Shown here one piece after another: positions 13,174 through 20,574 of a stretch of DNA of 37,935 nucleotides. The stretch is from Synergistaceae bacterium (lineage in GTDB: Bacteria; Synergistota; Synergistia; Synergistales; Aminobacteriaceae). Positions within the stretch are counted from its first letter, which is position 1. Every line of letters starts with the position of its first letter. The DNA is taken from the NCBI GenBank assembly GCA_017449415.1, contig JAFSJO010000052.1, positions 1 to 37,935 on the forward strand, written 5' to 3'. The notes below the pieces were generated by a model that saw only the letters and a list, made by a program, of their open reading frames with translations, did no database searches and was not told the DNA's origin. The translations under genes were made by a program, and so were the position numbers.

Positions 13174-14106
13174 ATGAAAAGAATAATTCCCTGCGTGCTG
13201 GTCTCATTGGCTCTGGTACTCGCAGGGTTTTTTTTGCCCGTCCTCGGCTTCTTTTGCTTAATGCTGTGTCCGCTGCCGCTGTGCGTACTCGGCTGTGTGG
13301 AGGGTCAAAAGCAAATGGCGATCGCCGAGCTTATGATCGAGATCACGATCTTCATAGTGATATCTCCGTCCATGGCGGTGTACTTCATCGTCGGCTGTGC
13401 GCCAATCGCGGGGATCGTGTACGCGGTCTCGCGTGAGGACATTAAGCGCGTCAAAAAATTTTCCGGGCCTGATAGCTTCCTGCTGTGCGCGGGAGTCTCG
13501 ATAGTCTTCAAAATTATTTTGCTCGCGGGCTTCTATTTCTTCACGGGCAGAAATATCTTTATCCCCGACGTGTCTCAGATGTCAGCGACGCTCGATCAGA
13601 TTTACGGCGGCGATCCTGAGCTTCAAGAGTCGGTCATGCAGATCGTTGGCCTGTTGCCGTACTTGCTTCCGACTATGCTCGTGCTTTATTCGGTGGTGGA
13701 GTCGTTCTTGAATTATTCGCTGTGTGGAAAGTTCGTGAAGAAGATTTCGCCAACCTCGCAGAGCTTCCCGCCCGAGCTTCCTGAGTTCAAGACGTGGCGT
13801 TTCTCTCCGTCGCTTCTGCTCGTGCTTGTGTGCAGCTTCGTCGCGAGTTACTTCGTCAAGACGGATACGTGGTTCGACGGCGCGGTCTACCTCATGAATT
13901 TACAGCTCGTGATCAACGCGTTCATGTTCGTGCATGGGCTTGCGTTTGCGTTTTGGATAATGGACGGTTTCAAAATGAAAAGAGGCGCGAAGATTTTCAC
14001 GTGCGCTGTGCTCGCGATCCCGTTCTTTTGGGCGTGGCTCATCGTGATGGGAATGAGCGACATGGCTCTAAATCTTCGCGAAAGGATCAAATTCAAGTCT
14101 CGTTAA
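13174..14106 (+). CDS. yybS: DUF2232 (YybS-like) integral membrane protein
   Basis: A 310-residue inner-membrane protein with about eight hydrophobic segments. The conserved C-terminal part has FKTWRFSPSLLLVLV (about 206-220) and GLAFAFWIMDGFKMKRGAK. DUF2232 proteins follow rpsR in Bacillus and many anaerobes; their function is not known. The ATG lies five bases after the rpsR stop with no visible ribosome site, so translation probably depends on coupling to rpsR. The stop codon overlaps the stop of the convergent SH3 gene (14103-14106), leaving no room for a terminator. Confidence 0.8.
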   Translation: MKRIIPCVLVSLALVLAGFFLPVLGFFCLMLCPLPLCVLGCVEGQKQMAIAELMIEITIFIVISPSMAVYFIVGCAPIAGIVYAVSREDIKRVKKFSGPDSFLLCAGVSIVFKIILLAGFYFFTGRNIFIPDVSQMSATLDQIYGGDPELQESVMQIVGLLPYLLPTMLVLYSVVESFLNYSLCGKFVKKISPTSQSFPPELPEFKTWRFSPSLLLVLVCSFVASYFVKTDTWFDGAVYLMNLQLVINAFMFVHGLAFAFWIMDGFKMKRGAKIFTCAVLAIPFFWAWLIVMGMSDMALNLRERIKFKSR

Positions 14107-14813
14107 CCCACCGGCGCGCCCCAGCTCATGAAGGTGATGACGGTCTCGTCGTTCTTGCCGACACCAAACCCAAAGAAAATTTCTTCGCCGAGAGCCGTGT
14201 TGCATGTCCAGCCTTCGAGATACTCGTCGGGGTTGCGGATCTCATTGCCGAGAACCTCGAGAAGTTTCTCCTGCGTGTCTCCGATCTGAATTTCTCCGAA
14301 TGGCATTGTGCCGTTGTTGACCTCGACGCGGTGAAGCCTCATATCGCTTTCATCATCTTCCGAGCTGTAGTACAGTCTGAAGTTGTCGTAAATCAAAACT
14401 TCCTCGCCGGGGCCGTCAGCGATCTCTTTCTCGCGTCCGTGAATGGCGTGAGCTTTCTCCGGCGTGATCCCGAACGCCATCTGAATAGCCGCCGACATTC
14501 GACAGCCTGCTGTGTCCACGTTTTCATCGCCCGCGTACTCGGGAGCAACGTAACGCCCGGATATAAACGCCGTGCCCTTGGCCGTCGGGTGGTCGATCTC
14601 GAACCATCGTTGCCCGTCAACGAACGTCTCATCTATCACGACGAACACGTCGCCGCGATTTAATTTCCCGATGATCTCGCCGTCGCCGGGATCCTCACGA
14701 AGCCTCACGCCGTTGCCCTGACACATGCCGATATACGGGAACTGAACAGCCCACGCCGCCGACGAGGACGCGAGCACCAACACAAGCGCAAAAAATTTTG
14801 AAAATCTCTTCAT
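14103..14813 (-). CDS. Secreted SH3-domain protein with BamE-like tail
   Basis: A 236-residue exported protein. The signal peptide (MKRFSKFFALVLVLASSSAA, probable cleavage after AWA) leads to a bacterial SH3 domain (about 25-90) with GNGVRLREDPGDGEIIGKL and FISGRYVAPEY. The rest is less clear, but IQIGDTQEKLLEVLGN near residue 180 resembles the start of SmpA/BamE-like repeats, as in the protein at 32801. It follows the gene at 14817 by three bases with its own GGAGGG site. Both proteins share nearly the same signal peptide, so they may be related envelope proteins. Role unknown. Confidence 0.7.
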   Translation of the reverse strand: MKRFSKFFALVLVLASSSAAWAVQFPYIGMCQGNGVRLREDPGDGEIIGKLNRGDVFVVIDETFVDGQRWFEIDHPTAKGTAFISGRYVAPEYAGDENVDTAGCRMSAAIQMAFGITPEKAHAIHGREKEIADGPGEEVLIYDNFRLYYSSEDDESDMRLHRVEVNNGTMPFGEIQIGDTQEKLLEVLGNEIRNPDEYLEGWTCNTALGEEIFFGFGVGKNDETVITFMSWGAPVG

Positions 14814-14816
14814 GGA

Positions 14817-15518
14817 TTAATCCCTCCCTGCGTTCGTAACCCAATCCGTCGTCATGTCGATGATCACCCACGTATCACCGACAGGCCTGACCGTCGCCGC
14901 GAACATTCCCGGGCGATCTGTCTTTCTCTTCGAGTTGTAGATGTCCCCGGCCAGCGATAGATTTTTCCCCTTGCGAATGACTCCGAGAACATCAGCGTAA
15001 TATATGGTGTCGTTGTCAGGCTCTTTGAAGCTGTCCGCGTCGAAGTGAAATAATTTTCCGTCATACGAGAAGACGACGCTCGGGTTCTCTTCGATCACGC
15101 TCATGTCTCTTTGGCTGATGTCAAGCCCGAAATATTTCTTGACGCTCTCGAAGACAAATTTTTTGTCAACGGTCAGGCTTCCGGACTCGCAGTAGGGGTC
15201 GCTGCATCTTCTTATTCTGCTTTTGTAGTTGTTGATGAGGTTGTGAACAATTCCAAATCTGATTAGCTCGGTTACGTTATTCGGATTTCCGAGATGAATC
15301 TTTGCTTCCTCATATTCGTTGAACGTTTCGTCTTCGTCGTCGTCTCCGTCTTTGAGGTCGAAGTTGAAGAGCCCGGCTTCCGTGAAGTTGCTGAGGAAGA
15401 CGCTCATTCGCTTCATCTCCTTAGTCTGCTCGACTGCGAACGCGGCACCGCAAGACGCGACAGTCAACAGACACAACACAAGCGCGAAAATTTTTGAAAA
15501 TCTTCTCATGTCTGCCAT
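14817..15518 (-). CDS. Exported protein of unknown function
   Basis: About 233 residues. The export signal (MRRFSKIFALVLCLLTVASC) could be a lipoprotein signal with Cys in V-A-S-C, or be cut after AFA. The mature part is acidic, with DLKDGDDDEDE near residue 60, two Cys in RCSDPYCES, and a C-terminal half with DTWVIIDMTTDW that looks like a small β-rich domain. I do not recognise a family. The frame is open upstream to 15698; I chose ATG 15518 because a -10 and AAGGAGGT lie just before it, with a small hairpin between. ATG 15509 is the alternative. It is first gene of a pair with the SH3 protein. Confidence 0.65.
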   Translation of the reverse strand: MADMRRFSKIFALVLCLLTVASCGAAFAVEQTKEMKRMSVFLSNFTEAGLFNFDLKDGDDDEDETFNEYEEAKIHLGNPNNVTELIRFGIVHNLINNYKSRIRRCSDPYCESGSLTVDKKFVFESVKKYFGLDISQRDMSVIEENPSVVFSYDGKLFHFDADSFKEPDNDTIYYADVLGVIRKGKNLSLAGDIYNSKRKTDRPGMFAATVRPVGDTWVIIDMTTDWVTNAGRD

Positions 15519-15564
15519 TACAGAAAATCTGTAACAGCTTTCACCTCCTTTTCGTAGAATTATA
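15516..15564 (-). promoter_or_regulatory. -10, ribosome site and bridging hairpin before the 14817 gene
   Basis: TATAAT (15564-15559) lies about 10 bases before AAGGAGGT (15550-15543). Between the ribosome site and ATG is a perfect hairpin, TTACAGA-TTT-TCTGTAA (15534-15518), whose last A is the A of the start codon. Folding the hairpin would shorten the effective spacing from about 24 bases to about 8. Confidence 0.55.
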
Positions 15565-15643
15565 ACCTCTCTGCGCAATTTGTAATTTTTAGCGGAATAA
15601 TTTAATATTAGCCTTAAAAATTTCACATCGAGGTGTTTGTTAA

Positions 15644-16468
15644 ATGCGCAAGATCCTATCAGCATTACTCGTTCTAACGCTCTTTGCGGGGATAGCATCA
15701 GCAGAGGGCATCAAGGTCGGAATACTTTCAAAGCTCAACATGTCTCAGGAAGACTACAGCGAGTTCATAGCCACCGGAAGAAAAGCGGGAGCTTGGAGCT
15801 TCTTCTCCTCAAAGCCGCAGGAGCCAATCAGCTTCGTCTTCTATGACACTCTTCAGGCAATGCAGCTCGCTCTCAACGCCGGCGAAATTCAGGAGGCAGC
15901 TCTTCCCGAGGTCGTCGCGGAGTACGTCATGAACGTTACGGAGGCTTACAAGATTTCCAGCATCGCGAAGACAAGACCGGCTTATCTCGCATTCGGCTTC
16001 AAAGCAGGCAACGACCCCGAACTGATCAGAAAGTTCAACGAAGCTATCCTCTCAATGAAAGAAGACGGAACTCTCGCGGTTCTTCAGGCGAAGTTCATCT
16101 ATGACGCTGGGGTCGGAACCCCTAAGCCTGTCGAGTTCAGAAAGTTCGAGAACGTCGACAAGAAGATCACCGTTGCCGTTACGGGCGACCTTCCTCCGAT
16201 TGATTACGTTGCTGCTGACGGCAAGGCCGCAGGCTTCAACACGGCTGTAATCGCTGAGATCGGCAAGAGGCTTCAGGTAAACGTCGAGCTTCTTCCTATC
16301 ATGTCGAGCGCAAGAGCTTCGGCGGTTGTTTCGGGGCGTGCTGATGCAGTGTTCTGGATCCAGGGGCACAGGAACGTTCCTAAGAACTCGGACATTCCGG
16401 AGGGGTTGGAGCTTTCCGAGCCTTATTACGAATGGAACGAGTATCTTTTCATCTCTCCATCACGTTAA
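15644..16468 (+). CDS. Solute-binding protein family 3, lobes in permuted order
   Basis: A 274-residue periplasmic protein with a signal peptide (about 1-20, ending IASA). Residues 23-160 resemble the second half of SBP_bac_3 proteins: YDTLQAMQLALNAGEIQEAAL and then NDPELIRKFNEAILSMKEDG. Residues 175-270 resemble the first half: KKITVAVTGDLPPIDYV, GKAAGFNTAVIAEIGKRL, then LSEPYYEWNEYLF. In ordinary members these are in the opposite order, so the gene looks circularly permuted, or like a fusion of two halves. No permease or ATPase is nearby, so a sensing or scavenging role is possible. GAGG lies about 10 bases before ATG, and a terminator follows at 16480. Confidence 0.75.
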   Translation: MRKILSALLVLTLFAGIASAEGIKVGILSKLNMSQEDYSEFIATGRKAGAWSFFSSKPQEPISFVFYDTLQAMQLALNAGEIQEAALPEVVAEYVMNVTEAYKISSIAKTRPAYLAFGFKAGNDPELIRKFNEAILSMKEDGTLAVLQAKFIYDAGVGTPKPVEFRKFENVDKKITVAVTGDLPPIDYVAADGKAAGFNTAVIAEIGKRLQVNVELLPIMSSARASAVVSGRADAVFWIQGHRNVPKNSDIPEGLELSEPYYEWNEYLFISPSR

Positions 16469-16479
16469 GACGATACAGA

Positions 16480-16512
16480 GGGGCAGAGTCATTCTTGCCC
16501 CAAATTTTTTTT
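16480..16512. terminator. Intrinsic terminator between convergent genes
   Basis: The stem GGGGCA (16480-16485) and TGCCCC (16496-16501) is followed by AAA and eight T (16505-16512). It serves the plus-strand solute-binding protein. On the minus strand CCCC, A8 and TTTGGGG could form a second, weaker stem. Confidence 0.7.
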
Positions 16513-16517
16513 GGGGA

Positions 16518-17723
16518 TTAATACGAGGGAACGTAAGCAAGTCCGCGAGTGTTGATCGTGTCGATGTCATAAAAATTGTGATTGCGGACTTCAACAATGA
16601 AAACATTTCGGGCGTTCGGTCTGTGAAGCGCGGGATTGATGTTAAGTATCTGATTGCCGAACGGGATCGACTGAACCTGAGCGAGATTGTTCAGCAAGGC
16701 GGCTCGGGGCATGTCATCAACGGGCTGAGGCATGAGGTCAACGGCTCGCTTAAACCACTCGAACAGAGCTACGGCACGACCTGCGGCCACTGTGTCATCG
16801 ACTGGCGTAGCGCGAGTTCTCCATAACATTCGCTTGGTCTCGATGAAGCCTCCTCGCAGAGCCAACATAATATTCTGATCTGCAAATATCATTCCACGGC
16901 ACGAAAGATACATCTTCTCCGGCGCAGCGCAGTTCCATAACTGCCAAGTCGTATGGAGCCTCATGAAGTTTCGCCATATCTCACGCGCTCCCATGCTCCC
17001 CATGAAAGAGATCACGACCCCGGCTCTATCGCCTTCGAAGCTCTCGATCTCCTCGGACATCATCGCGTAAGAGTCCCGGACTGACGCATCAGCCCAATAG
17101 GGCATCGGCATGAAGCCCTCGCGATCCAACAGGTTATAACATATCTTGGCCTCGCGCTCCTGATTGACCGTGAACCTCGCGGCGGCGAGAGCGATCCTCT
17201 TCTCCCTGTCATAAATTTTTGCGGCGTATTGCGTGAAAGCCGGGCACCTGTAGTCCCGGTAAAGGTCAAGTGCGAAGATGTTGCTGATTGGCCGACCGTT
17301 GCGGTCTATCATGACGCTTTCGCCCCCGGCAAGCAACAGCGGGACGTTCATTCCGGCAAGCCGGGACACCAAAATCTGATCCGACTCCGACGAGAGAGTG
17401 AAGCTCATGACTGCGGCGGTGTGAGTGTCGAACGGGAGATTGATATCGCGTGCGGGTTGGTCGCTGCTCGTGGGATTTTCGAGGAACACGAACTTGACAT
17501 CGTGGCCTCCGATTCCCGAACTGCTCTCGGAGACTTCCTTCTCACACCACGACAGCGTATTGTGGATTGACTTGCCCGGCTCAGAGTTCCAGCCCCCGGC
17601 CGGAGGTACAACTAAGACGTTCCACACCCAGTCATGATTTTGCGCGGAAGGCTGGGCGCAGAACGCCTCATTGAAATTGCACAAGCATAAAAAGATTACG
17701 GCGAACGCAAAAATTTTACGCAT
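16518..17723 (-). CDS. Periplasmic binding protein, LivJ-like (type 1 fold)
   Basis: About 401 residues with an export signal (MRKIFAFAVIFLCLCNF, cleavage probably near AFCA). The order of segments fits a type 1 periplasmic-binding fold (Peripla_BP_6): WNVLVVPPAGG at the first strand, HDVKFVFLENPTS, then RLAGMNVPLLLAGGES and later AGVVISFMGS in the second lobe. No transporter genes accompany it. It starts 15 bases after ompH, and no clear ribosome site is visible, so it depends on coupling or readthrough. A TTG three codons earlier (17732) is the alternative start. The ligand cannot be told. Confidence 0.62.
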   Translation of the reverse strand: MRKIFAFAVIFLCLCNFNEAFCAQPSAQNHDWVWNVLVVPPAGGWNSEPGKSIHNTLSWCEKEVSESSSGIGGHDVKFVFLENPTSSDQPARDINLPFDTHTAAVMSFTLSSESDQILVSRLAGMNVPLLLAGGESVMIDRNGRPISNIFALDLYRDYRCPAFTQYAAKIYDREKRIALAAARFTVNQEREAKICYNLLDREGFMPMPYWADASVRDSYAMMSEEIESFEGDRAGVVISFMGSMGAREIWRNFMRLHTTWQLWNCAAPEKMYLSCRGMIFADQNIMLALRGGFIETKRMLWRTRATPVDDTVAAGRAVALFEWFKRAVDLMPQPVDDMPRAALLNNLAQVQSIPFGNQILNINPALHRPNARNVFIVEVRNHNFYDIDTINTRGLAYVPSY

Positions 17724-17738
17724 GAAAAACAAAAATTT

Positions 17739-18215
17739 TTATTTCTTTCTGGATAACTGCTGGATAACGTCCTGTGTGATGTCAACGCCGCCGATCAGAA
17801 CGACGAACTTGTCGAGAACGAGCGTGAGCTTCTTCTTCACTGCGACCTCTCTCACAGCCTGCTCACAGTCGCGATAGATCGGAGCCATGAGCTTCTGCTC
17901 TTCCTGAGCGAGTTCCATTCTCTTGGCCTGAACAGCCTGAGCTTTCTTGGCCGTGTCTGTCTCCTTGTCAGCCGCCGCCTGAGCTTCGTTCTCTTTCTGA
18001 CGCGCCACCTCAGCGAGCCTCTGACGTGCCTGAGCGAGTCCGGGGTGATTGTTGAGGATCTCTCCCCTGTCAACGACACCTACGAAGTCAGCAGTTGCTG
18101 CCTGAGCCGGAGCTGCCGCTGTTTTCTTGGCTGCTGCCGCCGAAGCGACCGACGCGAGACTCATTATCACGAGCGATGTAGCGATGACCACAAACATAAT
18201 TTTCCTTAACGACAT
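17739..18215 (-). CDS. OmpH/Skp-family periplasmic chaperone
   Basis: A 158-residue exported protein. The signal peptide (MSLRKIMFVVIATSL...) ends near VASAAAA. The mature protein begins FVGVVDRGEILNNHPG, the Skp signature in which a short strand precedes a long coiled coil (about residues 60-115, rich in Ala, Gln, Glu and Lys). The end LVLDKFVVLIGGVDITQDVI returns to the small β body. Skp proteins hold outer-membrane proteins unfolded in the periplasm, which implies a diderm cell. I chose ATG 18215 with AGGAGGA upstream; the frame is open to 18269. The bamA and lpxD genes that often neighbour it are absent here. Confidence 0.85.
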   Translation of the reverse strand: MSLRKIMFVVIATSLVIMSLASVASAAAAKKTAAAPAQAATADFVGVVDRGEILNNHPGLAQARQRLAEVARQKENEAQAAADKETDTAKKAQAVQAKRMELAQEEQKLMAPIYRDCEQAVREVAVKKKLTLVLDKFVVLIGGVDITQDVIQQLSRKK

Positions 18216-18305
18216 TATAAAAATATTCCTCCTAGTGTTGATAAAACGCCAAAACAACTTCGCGTGCATTTTACATTCAACCCTCGCGAAAATAAAACGT
18301 AAAGA

Positions 18306-18785
18306 TTACGCACTCGCGCGAGCCGCCGAGATTATATTACGTTTTTCAAGAATTTTCATTAACGGAACCCCAACGAGGTAGCAAGCTCCCGCCTCGCCAA
18401 GCCCGACATATACGCAAGTCGCGACTAATGGAACGTCAATCAGATAGTGAAGCATCGAGCCGATTATCAGCGCGTTCGAGAGGACAGGCCACGCAGCCGC
18501 GACGAAAATATTTTGAGATTTCAACGTCAGCAACGCCGCTATCAACGTCGCAAGCGACCCAAAGACCATATCCGTAAGTCCGAAGCCCCCGAAGAAGTTC
18601 GAGAACATGCAGCCGAAGAACAGACCCGGGACAGCCTCGGGGAAATAGAACGGCAACAGCGTCAGAGCCTCCGACACTCGAAACTGCACAGGCCCGTATG
18701 AGATTGGCGCAAGCCCGACGGTCAGCGCAGAGTACAGAGCCGCAATCAAAGCTCCGCGAACAATTTTTTTTGTGTAGGTGTTAAT
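18306..18785 (-). CDS. queT: QueT-family queuosine precursor transporter, possible ATT start
   Basis: An integral membrane protein of the QueT family (PF06177), the substrate-binding S component of an ECF transporter for queuosine precursors. The hallmark APISYGPVQFRVSEALTLLP is present, followed by about five hydrophobic helices. The frame is open to GTG 18833, but that start has no ribosome site, and the gene's own -10 (TATAAT, 18827-18822) overlaps codons 3-4 of it. The only good ribosome site, AAGGAG, sits nine bases before an ATT codon at 18785. Starting there gives a 159-residue protein whose N-terminus fits the family. I therefore call ATT as the start with moderate confidence; 18833 is the fallback. 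Confidence 0.85.
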   Translation of the reverse strand: MNTYTKKIVRGALIAALYSALTVGLAPISYGPVQFRVSEALTLLPFYFPEAVPGLFFGCMFSNFFGGFGLTDMVFGSLATLIAALLTLKSQNIFVAAAWPVLSNALIIGSMLHYLIDVPLVATCVYVGLGEAGACYLVGVPLMKILEKRNIISAARASA

Positions 18786-18821
18786 TTTGAATGTCTCCTT
18801 ACTGAAAAATTTTTCCGCGCT

Positions 18822-18827
18822 ATTATA
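18822..18827 (-). promoter_or_regulatory. -10 of queT, overlapping the priA stop codon
   Basis: TATAAT on the minus strand contains the TAA stop codon of priA. Transcription would start near 18815, ahead of the AAGGAG site of queT. No good -35 was found. Confidence 0.4.
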
Positions 18828-20574
18828 CGACACTGGCTCTGATGAGTTTTCTTTTCGACGCGAACGAGCTTAGAACTTTCTCGACGGGTTCGAGCGCGTC
18901 CGTGTTGATGTAGAGGGGCTGAGCCTCGTCGCCGGGATCCATGACGAACACTCCGGCCTCGAAAAAAGCATCGAGCAGTCTCTCACGAAGGGCGTTATCT
19001 TCTGTTTCAAGCTCGATCATGTGGGAGAATGGCGGGAGGTTATATTCGCGTCGTGTCGCGAGTTCGTTTGGAAAAAATTTCTCCCAGCCGCCATATAGAA
19101 ACCTCGCGAGCTTCAGTCCCGACCTGCGTGTCTGTATGATGACCTTGCGCCCGGAGTCCGAACCTCGCCCGCGCCAATACGACTCCCAAAGCAGTGAGAA
19201 GACCTCGCGCCTAGTATCGTAACCCGGCCGCCACAGTTCGAGGTTAAGATCCAGCCACGCGACCAACGAGGGTTTGATTTTTTCGCAAAGTCGCAAGCCT
19301 CGCTGTGTGCTTAAGATCAAGCTCGCTTTCTTTGGCTGAAAATATTTGTCGGCGTAGAGATGAACTTTGTCGTAATATTTCCTCGCGATCCTTTCGAGAG
19401 CTTCAAGCCCCGGCCTGTTGCCCGTGAAAAATTTTCCGCCGCAGTGAGGGCATCTCTCCGGCAGGTCGCTGACCGAGCCGCAGACTCGACACTTCAAAAT
19501 CTTTCCGTCATTCTCGACGCGCATAATATTTTTGCATTTCGGACACGTCAGAGCCTCGCCGCAGTTGTCGCAGAAGACTTCGGAGGCTTCGCCGAGCCTA
19601 TCCATGATCCACATGACGCTGTTACCTTTCGCAAGCTCCCTATATGTGTGCTTGATCAGCGACAGCGTCAGCGGGATCGAACCTTTCACGCCGTGAGCCT
19701 CTTCGTTGCGAGTCTTTGAGTGAAAGATGTCGGCGATGATTATGTCGCTCTTGTCGGGGGAAACTTTTTGTTCGGGCTTCGACCTTATGAAAGTTTTGAG
19801 CGACGGTATCCGGCCTCCCGCGACGAATTCAGCTCCAAGGAACGCCGCTCGCCGCCCCGCGAGACTCCGAGCCGAGATGTTAAGGACAGGCGGAATGACG
19901 TAAGCCGGGTTAGCCTCGTCCTCAATGATGATCTTCTCGGGCATCAGCGGAGCGAACACAGCACCAGCCGAGCCGATGACGATCCGAAATTTTCTATCGC
20001 GTGTCATGAGCCACGTCAGCCATAATTTTTTTCCGCCGACCGACGGCCACAACACAGCCTGAGCTTTCAAGTCCTCCGGCAGCGATTCAAAAAATTCTTT
20101 CGCGGCTTCCTTGCCAGGCAACAGCATCAGAGTTCGCTTGTCCGAGGTCAGCTCGTCGAGATAAAAATTTTTTCGTTCTGAGTCGATTGGGTTGAAGAAA
20201 TCTTTCTCGCGGAAATTTTTCGGGTCGTGGATAGGCTCCGCCGGAGCCGAGAAAAGTTTATCGCCCATGATCACCGGACGAGGTAGAATAACTTTCAAAG
20301 CCGCGCCCGCCCCGCACAGACACACGCGCCCCGCGTAGAGCGACATGTCCCACAGGTCGGAGTCTATCGCGCGACAGTCATCAATGATGCCCTCGATATT
20401 TTTTATTTTTATGTCGGTGAGATCTTTCTTCGAGAGGCCAAGAACAAACCCCGCGTGAAGGTGGCTTTGAACCTCGACGATAACTCTCACGCCCGACTGA
20501 AGCTCGATCGGACATTGATACGTCAGGTCAGTCAGAGCCATCTCCGGGACAGCAACGTCATAAAGAAACGACAT
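18823..20574 (-). CDS. priA: PriA-like primosomal protein, helicase motifs lost
   Basis: A 583-residue homologue of the replication restart protein PriA (usually 700-830). The N-terminal DNA-binding domain is present (VAVPEMALTDLTYQCP, residues 7-22). In the helicase region the Walker A GxTGSGKT segment is missing altogether, the DEEH box is replaced by EDEAN, and the late GRAGR motif is replaced by YWRGRGS. The zinc-binding Cys cluster is intact: CDNCG, CPKC, CRVCG and CPHCG. The C-terminal domain (LATRREYNLPPFSHMIELE) is also kept. It is therefore probably a helicase-dead scaffold that binds forks and partners. Actinobacterial PriA proteins are a known parallel. The start overlaps coaBC by 17 bases, in the order rpoZ-coaBC-priA. 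Confidence 0.88.
   Translation of the reverse strand: MSFLYDVAVPEMALTDLTYQCPIELQSGVRVIVEVQSHLHAGFVLGLSKKDLTDIKIKNIEGIIDDCRAIDSDLWDMSLYAGRVCLCGAGAALKVILPRPVIMGDKLFSAPAEPIHDPKNFREKDFFNPIDSERKNFYLDELTSDKRTLMLLPGKEAAKEFFESLPEDLKAQAVLWPSVGGKKLWLTWLMTRDRKFRIVIGSAGAVFAPLMPEKIIIEDEANPAYVIPPVLNISARSLAGRRAAFLGAEFVAGGRIPSLKTFIRSKPEQKVSPDKSDIIIADIFHSKTRNEEAHGVKGSIPLTLSLIKHTYRELAKGNSVMWIMDRLGEASEVFCDNCGEALTCPKCKNIMRVENDGKILKCRVCGSVSDLPERCPHCGGKFFTGNRPGLEALERIARKYYDKVHLYADKYFQPKKASLILSTQRGLRLCEKIKPSLVAWLDLNLELWRPGYDTRREVFSLLWESYWRGRGSDSGRKVIIQTRRSGLKLARFLYGGWEKFFPNELATRREYNLPPFSHMIELETEDNALRERLLDAFFEAGVFVMDPGDEAQPLYINTDALEPVEKVLSSFASKRKLIRASVV

Noticed and set aside
13794-14663. 289-codon plus-strand frame opposite the SH3 gene
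   Set aside because: It is a shadow of genes on both strands, with no ribosome site or recognisable domain.
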